Source of the DNA: Chloroflexota bacterium | Lineage (GTDB): Bacteria > Chloroflexota > Anaerolineae > Anaerolineales > Villigracilaceae | Assembly: GCA_016213105.1 (NCBI GenBank) | Contig: JACRBN010000003.1 | Span: 62,001-126,000 of the forward strand | Reading direction: 5' to 3' | DNA length: 64,000 bases | Shown here: piece by piece, positions 18,296 through 26,858 of the stretch | How the letters are laid out: every line of letters starts with the position of its first letter | Numbering within the stretch: the stretch's first letter is position 1 | Translations under genes and position numbers: made by a program | Notes under the pieces: model-generated | Databases searched by the model: none | Seen by the model: the letters and a program-made list of their open reading frames with translations, nothing else | Told to the model about the DNA's origin: nothing

Positions 18296-18358
18296 AGGGG
18301 TGATATCGTCGTTGGACATGGGCTCTCGGTGTGTGGTTTGACTTATTATACTAACTGG
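18296..18358 (-). repeat. Direct repeat copy 2: mutS-derived promoter and leader in front of rfbF
   Basis: A near-copy of 13640-13703. Bases 18296-18328 are identical to the mutS leader and first eight codons, and TATAAT recurs on the minus strand at 18345-18350. Here the MSNDDITP codons run in frame into rfbF (KGNR, then MKVAIL). The five-gene operon thus appears to use a copy of the mutS promoter. The opposite side faces the divergent membrane-protein/phosphotransferase module. Confidence 0.9.
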
Positions 18359-18416
18359 TGTATAAAATTGACTTCGTGTTTCTGGAGCAATTCGTGAATC
18401 GGTTGGAGCTTTTCTT

Positions 18417-18959
18417 ATGCTGCGAGTACTGACATCCCGCCTGCCAGGCCGTGGGGAAATTGGCTCGGTATATGCGGTCATTTTGTTCTTTTTATTCGGA
18501 TGGGTAACGATCATCTTTTTCTGGAAATTCCCTGCCTGGCTGTATTACGCAAATTTGGGGGAGGTTGCGATCTTTTACCTGTACACTGCGGCGACGGAAG
18601 CGTTGGAGGGACTTGTCTATTTGGCGGCTATTTTGTTGCTCAGCGCCGTTCTGCCCGCCTCATGGTTTAAGGACAAATTCACCGTGCGCGGAACCATCGC
18701 GGCCCTTGCGCTGCCTGCCTGGCTGTTGTTGGTGCAGTATTTTATCGCGTATCATGAATTCGGGCGCGGACCGGCTGTCCTGGCGGCCACACTGATCAGC
18801 GGGGGATTGGCAGCTTTGTGGATGTGGCTCTCCATGAAATACATTGCCTTAGAACGCATGGCCCGCCTGTTGGCGGAACGCACCCCCGTTTTTCTATATG
18901 TGTACATTCCGATCGCTATCATTTCCTTGACGATTTTGCTGGTCAGGAACCTGGGATGA
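18417..18959 (+). CDS. Small membrane protein, first copy of a duplicated module
   Basis: A 180-residue protein with about four membrane segments (for example residues 18-36, 60-80 and 90-110) and no recognised family. It resembles the product of 20503-21039. Both share the W-F-K/R-D-K/R-F-x-x-R-G loop, the LLAER-T-x-FLYx(Y/F)-x-P region and the closing ILVRN. Each precedes a Tat-exported alkaline-phosphatase-superfamily enzyme with which it overlaps, so the pair probably acts together at the membrane. GGAG eight bases upstream sets the ATG at 18417. Divergent from rfbF. Confidence 0.8.
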   Translation: MLRVLTSRLPGRGEIGSVYAVILFFLFGWVTIIFFWKFPAWLYYANLGEVAIFYLYTAATEALEGLVYLAAILLLSAVLPASWFKDKFTVRGTIAALALPAWLLLVQYFIAYHEFGRGPAVLAATLISGGLAALWMWLSMKYIALERMARLLAERTPVFLYVYIPIAIISLTILLVRNLG

Positions 18960-20506
18960 TGTCCAGCCGTTTTAGCCGCCGCGATTTTCTCAAAACCGCA
19001 GGAACCGCCATGCTGCCGCTGCTGTTCCCCAGGCAGGCGCTTGGATTGGAGTCCCTGCTGCGAAACGGGAAGAAGCCCAACGTCCTGGTGATCGTGCTGG
19101 ATACGCTGTCCGCGCCGCACATGTCAGTGTACGGCTATCCGCGTCCCACCACGCCCGCGCTGGAGAAGTTTGCCGAACGATCCATTGTCTATCATTCTCA
19201 TTACGCGGCGGGAAATTTCACCACACCCGCCACGGCGTCCATGCTGCTGGGGTGTGAACCGTGGACGCATCGCGCCATCAACCTGTTTGGGCTGGCCAGG
19301 CGCGACCAGGTTGAACGCAACCTGTTCCGCCGGCTGGGCGATTCGTATCACAAGATCGCCTTCACCCAGAACATGCTGGCCGAGTTGCTGCTGCGCCAGT
19401 TCCACGCGGACATCGACCAGCACCTGCCCTTCACCTTCTCCAGCCGCGACCTGACCACGCTGGGCATCAGCCAGCACCTGCCGAATGACTCGGTCGCCTC
19501 CTTCTATGCCTTCGACGATTTTCTGGCGACCCGCCGCGAGAACGATGGCCCGCTGGCAGGCTCGCCGCTGCTGGGCCTGCTCGACATCCTGCGCAAGGAG
19601 CGGGAGACGGTCGAGAGCGACGCCTATCCGCTCGGAACGCCCTTCAATAATTATTACACCTACACCAACGCGGAGACCTTCCAAAATATTTTGCAGGTGA
19701 CAGAAAAAGCGCGCCAGGGCGACAAGCCCTACTTTGGCTATTTCCACCTGTGGACGCCGCACGAGCCGTACCGCCCGCGCGCGGAATACCTCGGCAAATA
19801 CAAGAAGGATGGCTACGAGCCAGTTGCCAAACCCGAACATGCGCTGACCGAGACCAATCGCGCGGAGAAGAATTTGCTGCGCCTGCGCCAGACCTACGAC
19901 GAGTACATCACCGACGTGGACGCCGACCTGGGCCTGTTCCTGGAGGCGCTCGAATGCAGCGGCGCGCTGGACGATACATACGTGATCATCACCTCGGACC
20001 ACGGCCAGCTGTTCGAGCGCGGCGAACACGGTCACAATACAGCCTTGTTGTATGAAGATGTCCTGCGCATCCCCTTGATCGTTTCCGTGCCCGGCCGCTC
20101 GGACCGCGTCGATGTCCGCACCCCGACCAGTTCCATCGACCTGCTCCCGACCCTCGTGGTTCGTCTACTGGGGCAGGTCGACCTTGCTTATCCAGGGATC
20201 TTCCTGCCCGGGCTGGGTGGCATCGAGGATTGGGATCGCAGTCTCTTCTCGATGGTGGCGAAGGACAACTCCGCCTTTGCGCCCATCAAACACGCCAGCC
20301 TGTGCATGATCCAGGGCACCAAGAAATTGATCCATTACGCGGGGTACGGGGAGTACGACGGGAAGAGCGAGTTGTACGACCTGGCAGACGATCCCAATGA
20401 GATGAAGGATCATGCAGCGGGGGACCAGGCCACCACTGCGCGCATGCGCGATGAACTGCTGACCGCGCTGGAAGCCGCCAACCAGGAAGTGGCCCAATCC
20501 TCATGA
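18956..20506 (+). CDS. Tat-exported sulfatase-fold enzyme with Thr nucleophile, copy 1
   Basis: A 516-residue alkaline-phosphatase-superfamily protein. The N-terminus has a twin-arginine signal, SRRDFLKTAG, so it is exported folded. Metal-site elements are VIVLDT (Asp49), GYFHLWTPHEPYRPR and ITSDHGQLFERGEHGHN. At the position of the sulfatase CxPxR motif it reads NFTTPATAS. There is no Cys or Ser to become formylglycine, and a Thr (89 or 90) takes the nucleophile place, as in phosphoglycerol or phosphoethanolamine transferases. A phosphotransferase or phosphodiesterase acting on surface polymers is more likely than a true sulfatase. The start overlaps the previous stop. Confidence 0.85.
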   Translation: MMSSRFSRRDFLKTAGTAMLPLLFPRQALGLESLLRNGKKPNVLVIVLDTLSAPHMSVYGYPRPTTPALEKFAERSIVYHSHYAAGNFTTPATASMLLGCEPWTHRAINLFGLARRDQVERNLFRRLGDSYHKIAFTQNMLAELLLRQFHADIDQHLPFTFSSRDLTTLGISQHLPNDSVASFYAFDDFLATRRENDGPLAGSPLLGLLDILRKERETVESDAYPLGTPFNNYYTYTNAETFQNILQVTEKARQGDKPYFGYFHLWTPHEPYRPRAEYLGKYKKDGYEPVAKPEHALTETNRAEKNLLRLRQTYDEYITDVDADLGLFLEALECSGALDDTYVIITSDHGQLFERGEHGHNTALLYEDVLRIPLIVSVPGRSDRVDVRTPTSSIDLLPTLVVRLLGQVDLAYPGIFLPGLGGIEDWDRSLFSMVAKDNSAFAPIKHASLCMIQGTKKLIHYAGYGEYDGKSELYDLADDPNEMKDHAAGDQATTARMRDELLTALEAANQEVAQSS

Positions 20507-21039
20507 ACCTGCGCAATCGCCTTCCCTCCTTTAACCAAATCCTCTCCGCCTACGCCGTGATCGCGTTCATGCTGTTCGCGTGGGCGCTGCTGTGGTTCTT
20601 CTGGAACATCCCCTCCTGGACGAAATTCATGACGCTGGGTTATCTTGTGGCGACGCTCAGCTATCCCATGGCGGCCAGTTTTCTCGAAAGCCTGACCATT
20701 CTCGCCCTGCTGCTGATCCCCGCCATGATTCTGCCCGCCGCCTGGTTCAGGGATCGTTTCGCGGCGCGCGGCGCGGCTGTGACGCTCGGCCTGCTGGGCG
20801 TGATCATGCTGCGCGACTACCTGATCGTTGTTGATAACTTCCTCCTCAAGCCGAAGCCCATCTTCTGGCTGACCCTGTCCCTGTCGACCGCGCTGCTGCT
20901 CTTCCTGGCCGTGAAATTCCAGTGGATGGAGAAGGCCCTAACCCTGCTGGCCGAGCGCCTGACGATCTTCCTTTATATCTTCGTCCCATTGTCCGTGATT
21001 TCCCTGCTGGTCATCCTGGTGCGGAACATTACCTTATGA
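20503..21039 (+). CDS. Small membrane protein, second copy of the duplicated module
   Basis: A 178-residue paralogue of the protein at 18417, with four predicted membrane segments and the same AAWFRDRFAARG loop and C-terminal LVRN. The ATG overlaps the stop of the preceding enzyme gene (ATGA), and its own stop overlaps the next ATG. All four genes of the module are therefore translationally coupled. No known domain was recognised. A scaffold or membrane partner of the Tat-exported enzyme is inferred from strict co-occurrence in both copies. Confidence 0.8.
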   Translation: MNLRNRLPSFNQILSAYAVIAFMLFAWALLWFFWNIPSWTKFMTLGYLVATLSYPMAASFLESLTILALLLIPAMILPAAWFRDRFAARGAAVTLGLLGVIMLRDYLIVVDNFLLKPKPIFWLTLSLSTALLLFLAVKFQWMEKALTLLAERLTIFLYIFVPLSVISLLVILVRNITL

Positions 21040-22571
21040 ACCTGGGCAGACGCGACTTCCTCAAGGCGCTGACCGTGCTCTCGGCGGGATCATTGGCGGC
21101 GGCCTCCCTCCCGAGTCTGGGCCGTCTGCGCGCTCCCAGCGACAAGCCCAATCTGGTCATCCTGGTGCTGGATGCGTTGACCGCCCGCAATTTGTCGGTG
21201 TATGGCTACGCCAGGCAGACGACGCCCAATTTGGATCGGCTGGCCGCGCGCGCCACGGTCTACCACGCGCATTATTCGGCGGGAAATTTCACCACGCCTG
21301 GCACGGCCTCCATGCTGACGGGCCTCCTGCCGTGGACGCATCGCGGCATCAACCTGGGCGGATTGATCCACGAGCAGTTCGTGGATCAAAATATCTTCAG
21401 CCTGTTACAGGATGAATATTTCACGGCGGCTTTCACGCAGAATTATTACGCGGATATCCTGCTGGGACAATTCCGCCGCGGCATCGACCGCCACATCATA
21501 TCCTCTTCCTATTATGAGCAGGTCGACCGTCCGCTGTTGGGACAGTATTTCCCGAATGATCCCGTCCCGACCTACTACGGCCTGGATGATTTCGTCTTCT
21601 CAGGTCGCAGCGTGCCCTCCTCGCCGTTCTTTGCCTTCCTGGCCGACCTCTTTCAGGAAACCGCCAGTCTGGAGGATCATCCCCAGGCGGGCTATCCCTA
21701 CGGCCTGCCGAATAATTTCTTTTACAGTTACCGTAACGATGTGGCCTTCGCGGGCATCCAACAGGAAATTCTCAACCTGGCGCAACAATCGCCCTTCCTG
21801 GGGTACTTCCACATGTTCTCCCCGCACGAGCCGTATCGGCCACGTCAGGAATTCGTCGGGAAGTTTCCGAAGCTGGACATGCCCTTCAAGAAGCCGACCA
21901 AGTTCTCAACCCTCGACATCAGCCACGAGTCGATCCAGGCGCGGCGCATGGATTACGATGAGTATGTCGCGGATGTGGACTCGGAGATCGGCAAGCTCGT
22001 GGACGGCCTGAGCGCGGCGGGCGTGATGGACAACACCTGTTTCATCATCACCTCGGACCACGGCGAGATGTTCGAGCGCGGCGAGTACGGCCACATCACG
22101 CGCTTCCTGTATGATGCGGTGATCCACATCCCGCTGCTGGTGCTGGCCCCAGGCCAGACCGCCCGCGCCGACGTGACCGCCCCGACCAGCGGACTCGACC
22201 TCGCGCCGACCCTGCTGCATTTGGCGGGGAAACCCGTCCCTGCGGGGCTGGGGGGCAGGATCCTGCCTGGGCTGGGCGGAAGGGCCGACTCGGAGCGGAG
22301 TATCTTCACAGTCGAGGCCAAGGAGAATTCCTCCTTCGGGCCGCTCATTCAGGGTACAATTTCCCTTATCCAGGGCCATTCCAAGCTGATCCATTACATG
22401 GGATATCCGAAGAAGCCCGAGACATTTGAGTTGTATAATTTGCAGGATGATCCCGAGGAAATGAAGGATTTATTCGAAGCCGATACGTCCACGGCTTCAT
22501 CTATGAAGGAAGAAATGCTCGATTCGCTCGCAGACGCCAATCGGCCTTTTGTAAAAAATCAATCCAAGTAA
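21036..22571 (+). CDS. Tat-exported sulfatase-fold enzyme with Thr nucleophile, copy 2
   Basis: A 511-residue paralogue of the enzyme at 18956. A twin-arginine signal (LGRRDFLKALT) begins the protein. VLVLDALTA carries the metal Asp46, NFTTPGTAS has Thr86 or Thr87 as probable nucleophile, and YFHMFSPHEPYRPR and ITSDHGEMFERGEYGH complete the metal site. As in copy 1 the sulfatase Cys/Ser is absent. The coupled start overlaps the previous stop. It is followed 12 bases later by gpmA. The proximity to a deoxysugar operon and an SLH protein suggests a role in modifying surface glycans or polymers (inferred). Confidence 0.85.
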   Translation: MNLGRRDFLKALTVLSAGSLAAASLPSLGRLRAPSDKPNLVILVLDALTARNLSVYGYARQTTPNLDRLAARATVYHAHYSAGNFTTPGTASMLTGLLPWTHRGINLGGLIHEQFVDQNIFSLLQDEYFTAAFTQNYYADILLGQFRRGIDRHIISSSYYEQVDRPLLGQYFPNDPVPTYYGLDDFVFSGRSVPSSPFFAFLADLFQETASLEDHPQAGYPYGLPNNFFYSYRNDVAFAGIQQEILNLAQQSPFLGYFHMFSPHEPYRPRQEFVGKFPKLDMPFKKPTKFSTLDISHESIQARRMDYDEYVADVDSEIGKLVDGLSAAGVMDNTCFIITSDHGEMFERGEYGHITRFLYDAVIHIPLLVLAPGQTARADVTAPTSGLDLAPTLLHLAGKPVPAGLGGRILPGLGGRADSERSIFTVEAKENSSFGPLIQGTISLIQGHSKLIHYMGYPKKPETFELYNLQDDPEEMKDLFEADTSTASSMKEEMLDSLADANRPFVKNQSK

Positions 22572-22583
22572 AGGAACTTCACC

Positions 22584-23330
22584 ATGCACAAACTTGTTCT
22601 CGTCCGTCACGGACAAAGCACCTGGAACCTCGAGAACCGCTTCACTGGCTGGACCGACGTCGACCTGACCGATCAGGGCCGCGCCGAGGCCCGCGCCGCA
22701 GGCCAGCTCCTGCGCGAAGGCGGCTACGAGTTCGACCTGGCCTTCACCTCGGTGCTCAAGCGCGCCATCCGCACGCTTAACGCCATCCAGGAGGTCATGG
22801 ATCTGGACTGGCTGCCCGTCACCCGCGCCTGGCAGTTGAACGAGCGCCACTACGGCTCCCTGCAGGGACTCAACAAGGCCGAGATGGCCGAGAAGTTCGG
22901 CGAGGCGCAGGTCAAGATTTGGCGCCGCTCCTACGACGTTCCGCCTCCCGCGCTGGAGCTGACCGATGAGCGCCATCCCAAGTTCGACCGCCGCTATGCG
23001 GGCCTGACCGCCGAGCAGCTGCCCGCCACCGAGTCGCTCAAGATCACGCTCGGGCGTGTGCTGCCGTACTGGCACGAAGTGCTGGCGCCCACCATCCAAT
23101 CGGGCAAGCGTGTGCTTATCACCGCCCACGGCAACAGCATCCGCGCCATGGTCAAGTATCTCGACAACATCTCCGATGGCGAGATCACCGAGCTGAACAT
23201 CCCCACGGGCATCCCGCTGGTCTACGAACTGGACGACGACCTCAAGGCCATTCAGCATTATTACCTGGGCGACCCCGAAGAGATCGCCAGGGCCGCCGCC
23301 GCCGTCGCCAACCAGGGCAAGGCCAAGTAA
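22584..23330 (+). CDS. gpmA: 2,3-bisphosphoglycerate-dependent phosphoglycerate mutase
   Basis: A 248-residue cofactor-dependent phosphoglycerate mutase, interconverting 3- and 2-phosphoglycerate in glycolysis. [10 protein letters not shown] carries the phosphorylated His9, [12 protein letters not shown] and [13 protein letters not shown] are family signatures, and [13 protein letters not shown] holds the second active-site His. Length matches the family. AAAGGA upstream sets the ATG. It sits 12 bases after the phosphotransferase-like gene and may share its transcript. Confidence 0.96.
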   Translation: MHKLVLVRHGQSTWNLENRFTGWTDVDLTDQGRAEARAAGQLLREGGYEFDLAFTSVLKRAIRTLNAIQEVMDLDWLPVTRAWQLNERHYGSLQGLNKAEMAEKFGEAQVKIWRRSYDVPPPALELTDERHPKFDRRYAGLTAEQLPATESLKITLGRVLPYWHEVLAPTIQSGKRVLITAHGNSIRAMVKYLDNISDGEITELNIPTGIPLVYELDDDLKAIQHYYLGDPEEIARAAAAVANQGKAK

Positions 23331-23347
23331 TAGTCTGTCTGAAAAGC

Positions 23348-23398
23348 GGAGTGCAGACTTTAGTCTGCTCTGAAATTGCGGACTAAAGTCCGCGCTCC
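23348..23398. repeat. REP-like double palindrome
   Basis: Two palindromes in tandem (GCAGACTTTAGTCTGC and GCGGACTAAAGTCCGC) are enclosed by GGAG and CTCC. The unit between gpmA and the next gene resembles the element at 61653-61705 in plan: GGAG, palindrome, palindrome, CTCC. Probably a non-autonomous repeat, which could also fold in the transcript. Confidence 0.7.
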
Positions 23399-23429
23399 AT
23401 GAATTTTCAGACTCCATAAGGAATCTTTC

Positions 23430-24581
23430 ATGACCATGACCTCCCGTGAACGCGTCCTCGCCGTGTTGAATCACGAAGTCCCCGACCGCGTGCCGATCGT
23501 GCTCGGCCCCAGCAATGCGACGGGCGTCAAGATGGGCACCTATCGCCGCATCAAGGAATTGATCGGCGTGCAGGCGGAGGATCGTTACATCTACGACTGG
23601 CCCGAGCTGGGCACGGCGGATATGGATGAGGCCACTCTTGACCGTCTGCACAGCGACGTGCGCGGCGTCCTGGACCTGGAGCCTGCCTCCGTTATGGAGA
23701 GGAATCGCCAGCGGGAGCCGCACTCGCCGCACTTCAACTCGTGGGGAGGAGGGGCCATCGAGAGCGAACCTGGCTCGTGGTTCCCTGGCATCCATCCGCT
23801 GGAGAAAGCCACCACGCTCGAAGAGATCGAATCCCACGCCTGGCCCGACATGGACGACCCGACCCGCGTGGCGCACGTCAAGGCCCGCGCCCAGCAACTG
23901 GCGGTCGAGAATAAGTATGGCATCCTTGCCACGCCCTGGCTGCTCTTTCCGCTTGAACGCGCCTTCGAGATGCAGCGCATGGACAAGTTCCTGATGAACA
24001 TGGTCAAGCATCCTGATTTTGCCAGGGCTTTGCTGGAGAAGAACGCCTCCATGTGCAAGACCCTGATGGGACATTTCCTGCGCGAGTGCGGCGACAACAT
24101 CGACATCATCAAGATCGGTGATGACCTGGGCATGAACACCAGCCTGCTCATGTCGCCCAAGATGTACCGCGCCATCCTCAAGCCCATCCACGCGGACTAC
24201 ATCGCCTTTATCAAGCAGCACACCAAAGCCAAAGTCATGTTCCACACCGACGGCGACATCCTGCCGCTGATCCCCGACTTCATCGAAATGGGCGTGGACA
24301 TCCTCAACCCGATCCAGACCTCGGCAGGCAAGATGTCTGACCTGCACACGCTCAAGACCCAGTTCGGCAAAGACATCGTCTTCTGCGGCGGAATCGACAC
24401 CCTGCAAATCCTGCCCTTCGGCACCCCGCAGCAAGTCCGCGGCGAGGTTAAGCGCGTCATCAGCGTCCTGGGCGAAGGCGGCGGCTACATGCTGGGCGCC
24501 GTCCACACCGTGATGAACGACGTCCCCGCCGAGAACGTCCTGGCGATGGTCGACGCGGTGGAAGAGTTTGGGTACTACTAG
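23430..24581 (+). CDS. Uroporphyrinogen decarboxylase-like protein (URO-D/MtaA family)
   Basis: A 383-residue protein of the uroporphyrinogen decarboxylase superfamily, which includes heme-pathway HemE and the corrinoid methyltransferases MtaA/CmuA. It starts MTMTSRERVLAVLNHEVPDRVP, the usual opening of the methyltransferase-like branch. It also has KIGDDLGMNTSLLMSP, KVMFHTDGDI and NPIQTSAGKM. The arginines that grip porphyrin carboxylates in HemE are not evident, so a role in methyl transfer or an unknown reaction is more likely. No heme genes are nearby. AAGGA seven bases before the ATG at 23430 sets the start. Confidence 0.82.
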   Translation: MTMTSRERVLAVLNHEVPDRVPIVLGPSNATGVKMGTYRRIKELIGVQAEDRYIYDWPELGTADMDEATLDRLHSDVRGVLDLEPASVMERNRQREPHSPHFNSWGGGAIESEPGSWFPGIHPLEKATTLEEIESHAWPDMDDPTRVAHVKARAQQLAVENKYGILATPWLLFPLERAFEMQRMDKFLMNMVKHPDFARALLEKNASMCKTLMGHFLRECGDNIDIIKIGDDLGMNTSLLMSPKMYRAILKPIHADYIAFIKQHTKAKVMFHTDGDILPLIPDFIEMGVDILNPIQTSAGKMSDLHTLKTQFGKDIVFCGGIDTLQILPFGTPQQVRGEVKRVISVLGEGGGYMLGAVHTVMNDVPAENVLAMVDAVEEFGYY

Positions 24582-24589
24582 ATGAAATG

Positions 24590-24626
24590 AAAGTGACTGT
24601 CACCCAAAAAGTGACAGTCACTTTTT
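24590..24626 (+). terminator. Intrinsic terminator after the URO-D-like gene
   Basis: A perfect 14-bp stem (AAAGTGACTGTCAC with its complement) around a 7-base loop, ending in T5, begins eight bases after the stop codon. Confidence 0.9.
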
Positions 24627-24640
24627 GATTTAACCCGTGG

Positions 24641-24700
24641 GGCGGATTGCCAATCCGCCGCGCTCTATGTTTCCAGCAACTGTCAGGCCACAAGCCTGAC
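24641..24700. repeat. Two adjacent short palindromes
   Basis: GGCGGATTGCCAATCCGCC (24641-24659) is a palindrome around its central base. GTCAGGC-5 nt-GCCTGAC (24682-24700) follows. They lie in the convergent gap between the URO-D-like gene and the minus-strand trio. They look like small repeat elements. Confidence 0.55.
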
Positions 24701-24706
24701 TTACAC

Positions 24707-25282
24707 TCACCACCAAGTGATTGTGAAATCCCATTCGTACTCAAGCGTTGTCCCATCTCTTTTAACGATTACAAATCGAGCGTGATGTTCCCCGGGAAGC
24801 AAAAAAGGGAACCAGCCGAAATGATACCAACCGGGCACTCTAGGCATTTTTTCCAGCTCCTCAAGACTATAAGCAACAAGGAGTGAATTATTTTCTATCA
24901 TCATATCTGGATTCTTGCCCTTGTTGCCATCCACATAGAGAATTAGTCTTTTAGAAAATTCTTTCTGATCACCTAATTCGTGGACGATGGTTAGTGGGCG
25001 AATATGGACAGAGATGCTGGGTGTTATATCTTTCCTATTCCCCTGACTGGTGACAAACTTGATCACCTCATCGATCTGAGACAGGGATCGTCGTAAAAAA
25101 CAGCCAACAGGCACTTTCATGCTTGGCGCTGGCCAAACTTTGTCAAGATAATAATGATCTTTAATGATAGTTGGCCCTGTGGGACATGGCCTGGTTCCGA
25201 TCCATGCAAAGGCTAGAACAAGACCAAGTAGAAAAGTAATAATTCGAACATATTTGGGGATTATCAAAAGTCTGGTCTTCAT
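24707..25282 (-). CDS. Membrane-anchored protein of unknown function
   Basis: A 191-residue protein with one N-terminal membrane segment (about residues 12-29) and an external domain. No family is recognised. The C-terminal half contains GWYHFGWFPFLLPGEHHARFVI, a beta-rich pattern. It is the last of three low-GC minus-strand genes (24707-26449), separated by 31 bases from the lipoprotein gene upstream. Base composition differs from the neighbouring high-GC genes, suggesting acquisition by transfer or relaxed selection. Confidence 0.65.
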   Translation of the reverse strand: MKTRLLIIPKYVRIITFLLGLVLAFAWIGTRPCPTGPTIIKDHYYLDKVWPAPSMKVPVGCFLRRSLSQIDEVIKFVTSQGNRKDITPSISVHIRPLTIVHELGDQKEFSKRLILYVDGNKGKNPDMMIENNSLLVAYSLEELEKMPRVPGWYHFGWFPFLLPGEHHARFVIVKRDGTTLEYEWDFTITWW

Positions 25283-25313
25283 AATTTTTTTATTTGTAAC
25301 TTCCTGTCAATGA

Positions 25314-25844
25314 CTACGGCAAAATGACGAATGTCTCCTCATTCGAGCGGACTGACCCCACCCAGGAAGGAACTTCCACGCCGCCGATGGTTTGGGTGAT
25401 GTCAAGGTCATTTTGATAAATCACAACGATGGTGTATGTCTCTCCACTCTTGAGCGTACTCTCCTGAAACCCGTGTTTAAGATAAATCATCTTCCCAATT
25501 TGTTCTCCAGGCTTTAGCCTGCCCAGGGTCTTCTCTGACCGAGAATCGCGATTGACATAAAAACCCTTCTCGTCAACAGGCTTTCCAGAGGCGTCTGAAA
25601 TCAAGATTGCCAATTCGGTTATGAATGGGGGAGCAGGATAGGCCATCCAAGATAAGCGTTTATGCACAAGAAGGTCTGAATCGCTTTGATTCGACAGAAA
25701 AACCTGAAAGCGGATTTCATCAAGGGAATGGAATTCCTTTTGTTGAAGCGCCAGTTCCAACTTTAAAGGTTTACTTTCGATCGAACTACATGCCGTCAAC
25801 AAAAGAAGCACAAATCCACACAGCGCAAGTCGCAGGGATTTCAT
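25314..25844 (-). CDS. Putative lipoprotein with a beta-sandwich domain
   Basis: A 176-residue lipoprotein. The signal peptide ends in the lipobox LLTACSS, so Cys19 would be lipidated and the protein held on the outer face of the membrane. The mature part resembles an immunoglobulin-like fold (LELALQQKEFHSLDEIRFQVFLSN and later GETYTIVV). The ATG overlaps the previous stop (ATGA), coupling it to the PH-like membrane protein. Function unknown; the low-GC context is shared with both neighbours. Confidence 0.7.
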   Translation of the reverse strand: MKSLRLALCGFVLLLLTACSSIESKPLKLELALQQKEFHSLDEIRFQVFLSNQSDSDLLVHKRLSWMAYPAPPFITELAILISDASGKPVDEKGFYVNRDSRSEKTLGRLKPGEQIGKMIYLKHGFQESTLKSGETYTIVVIYQNDLDITQTIGGVEVPSWVGSVRSNEETFVILP

Positions 25845-26449
25845 CTTTCCTCCTGTGGCTTATATTGCGGATACGCCTGCCAGATTTCCTTCAAGATCAT
25901 CTTGGCCTCCGCTTCCTCGCATCCGCTGCCGAAGTTGACCGTCTTTGCGCCGTAGTCGAAGGACAAAGTCCCAGGCGGGACGCCCCAGGTAAAACGGAAC
26001 CTTATTCTAAATCCCCATATCTCGTTCGCGATAAAAGGAATAGCCCTGAGGTCTTTTATATGAGCAACCAAATATTCCTTCGGTTTCCCAAAAGAGAAAA
26101 TCCGATGTGCGATTTGGATTGATTTATCCGTTACTTCGATTGTTTCGTTGCCAGTGATGTTCCAAAGCCAGGTATAAAGAATAACGCTTGCGAAACCAGT
26201 CCAAATAGTTAGAATGATGAGCATAAAAATACTGCCGAAGAAACCCTCAAATATTTTTTTGCCAAAAACAATATCGGTAATTGCACTGATAAAACTAAGA
26301 CTCAAAGCTATTTCGCCAACAGCCCAAATCATCAGCCAAAAACCAAAAAAGATAATAATGAACCAATTCTTCCTGCTGGGGATAATAATCTTCAAAGAAG
26401 AGCCTGTGTTTTCGCTTGTGTATCTGGGCAATGCGGGTTGTTCTGGCAT
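25841..26449 (-). CDS. Two-pass membrane protein with a PH-like C-terminal domain
   Basis: A 202-residue protein with two membrane segments (about residues 30-60 and 70-100). The C-terminal domain (NETIEVTDKSIQIAHRI and onward) resembles bacterial pleckstrin-homology-like domains. GGAGG five bases before the ATG at 26449 chooses this start over an in-frame TTG at 26461. First of the three-gene low-GC unit, overlapping the lipoprotein gene. Function unknown. Confidence 0.68.
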   Translation of the reverse strand: MPEQPALPRYTSENTGSSLKIIIPSRKNWFIIIFFGFWLMIWAVGEIALSLSFISAITDIVFGKKIFEGFFGSIFMLIILTIWTGFASVILYTWLWNITGNETIEVTDKSIQIAHRIFSFGKPKEYLVAHIKDLRAIPFIANEIWGFRIRFRFTWGVPPGTLSFDYGAKTVNFGSGCEEAEAKMILKEIWQAYPQYKPQEER

Positions 26450-26764
26450 GATTTCCTCCAAACCTGGATGCGCAAATTGTACTCCGATTCGATTCTCTGC
26501 ACCAGAATCCCCGCATGACCCTTTCCCGTTATGAAGACTGACAATTACTGATAAATCTTTTGATAAGTGGCGTGGTCAATCTTTGATTGTACGTTGAGAT
26601 TGATTAAGGTGTTTTTCCATTTGACCGGCGAAGGTTGGGTACAAGCTGGGGTTACCTTGATGTACTGGCGATTTTCCTAAAAACTCCCAAAAACTGGCAG
26701 ATGAGTCGAGTGCCGGTAGAGGATATGGCGAAATAAGTGTTTTATTAGAGAGTATTCTAGTATA
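26450..26764. other. AT-rich gap without a recognised gene
   Basis: About 315 bases between the divergent low-GC trio and the FAS1 lipoprotein gene. No ribosome site leads into a plausible reading frame, and no RNA fold was evident. It probably contains the promoter of the minus-strand trio. Confidence 0.5.
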
Positions 26765-26792
26765 TTGACAATCTGGACAAAGTGGATAAAAT
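26765..26792 (+). promoter_or_regulatory. Promoter of the FAS1 lipoprotein gene
   Basis: TTGACA at 26765-26770 and TAAAAT at 26787-26792, 16 bases apart, lie about 65 bases before the start codon. Confidence 0.65.
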
Positions 26793-26858
26793 AAGGACAA
26801 TATCTTTGCAAAACCTGTGCAAACAATAGACAACTTTAGAAATAGAAATGGAGAAAAA

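Noticed and set aside
18956-22571. Annotation of the two Tat-exported enzymes as sulfatases
   Set aside because: The Cys/Ser needed for formylglycine is absent in both; Thr-type phosphotransferase or phosphodiesterase chemistry fits better.
22497-24506. A 669-codon minus-strand frame over gpmA and the URO-D-like gene
   Set aside because: Spans two clear plus-strand genes and their gap; composition is typical of antisense shadows.
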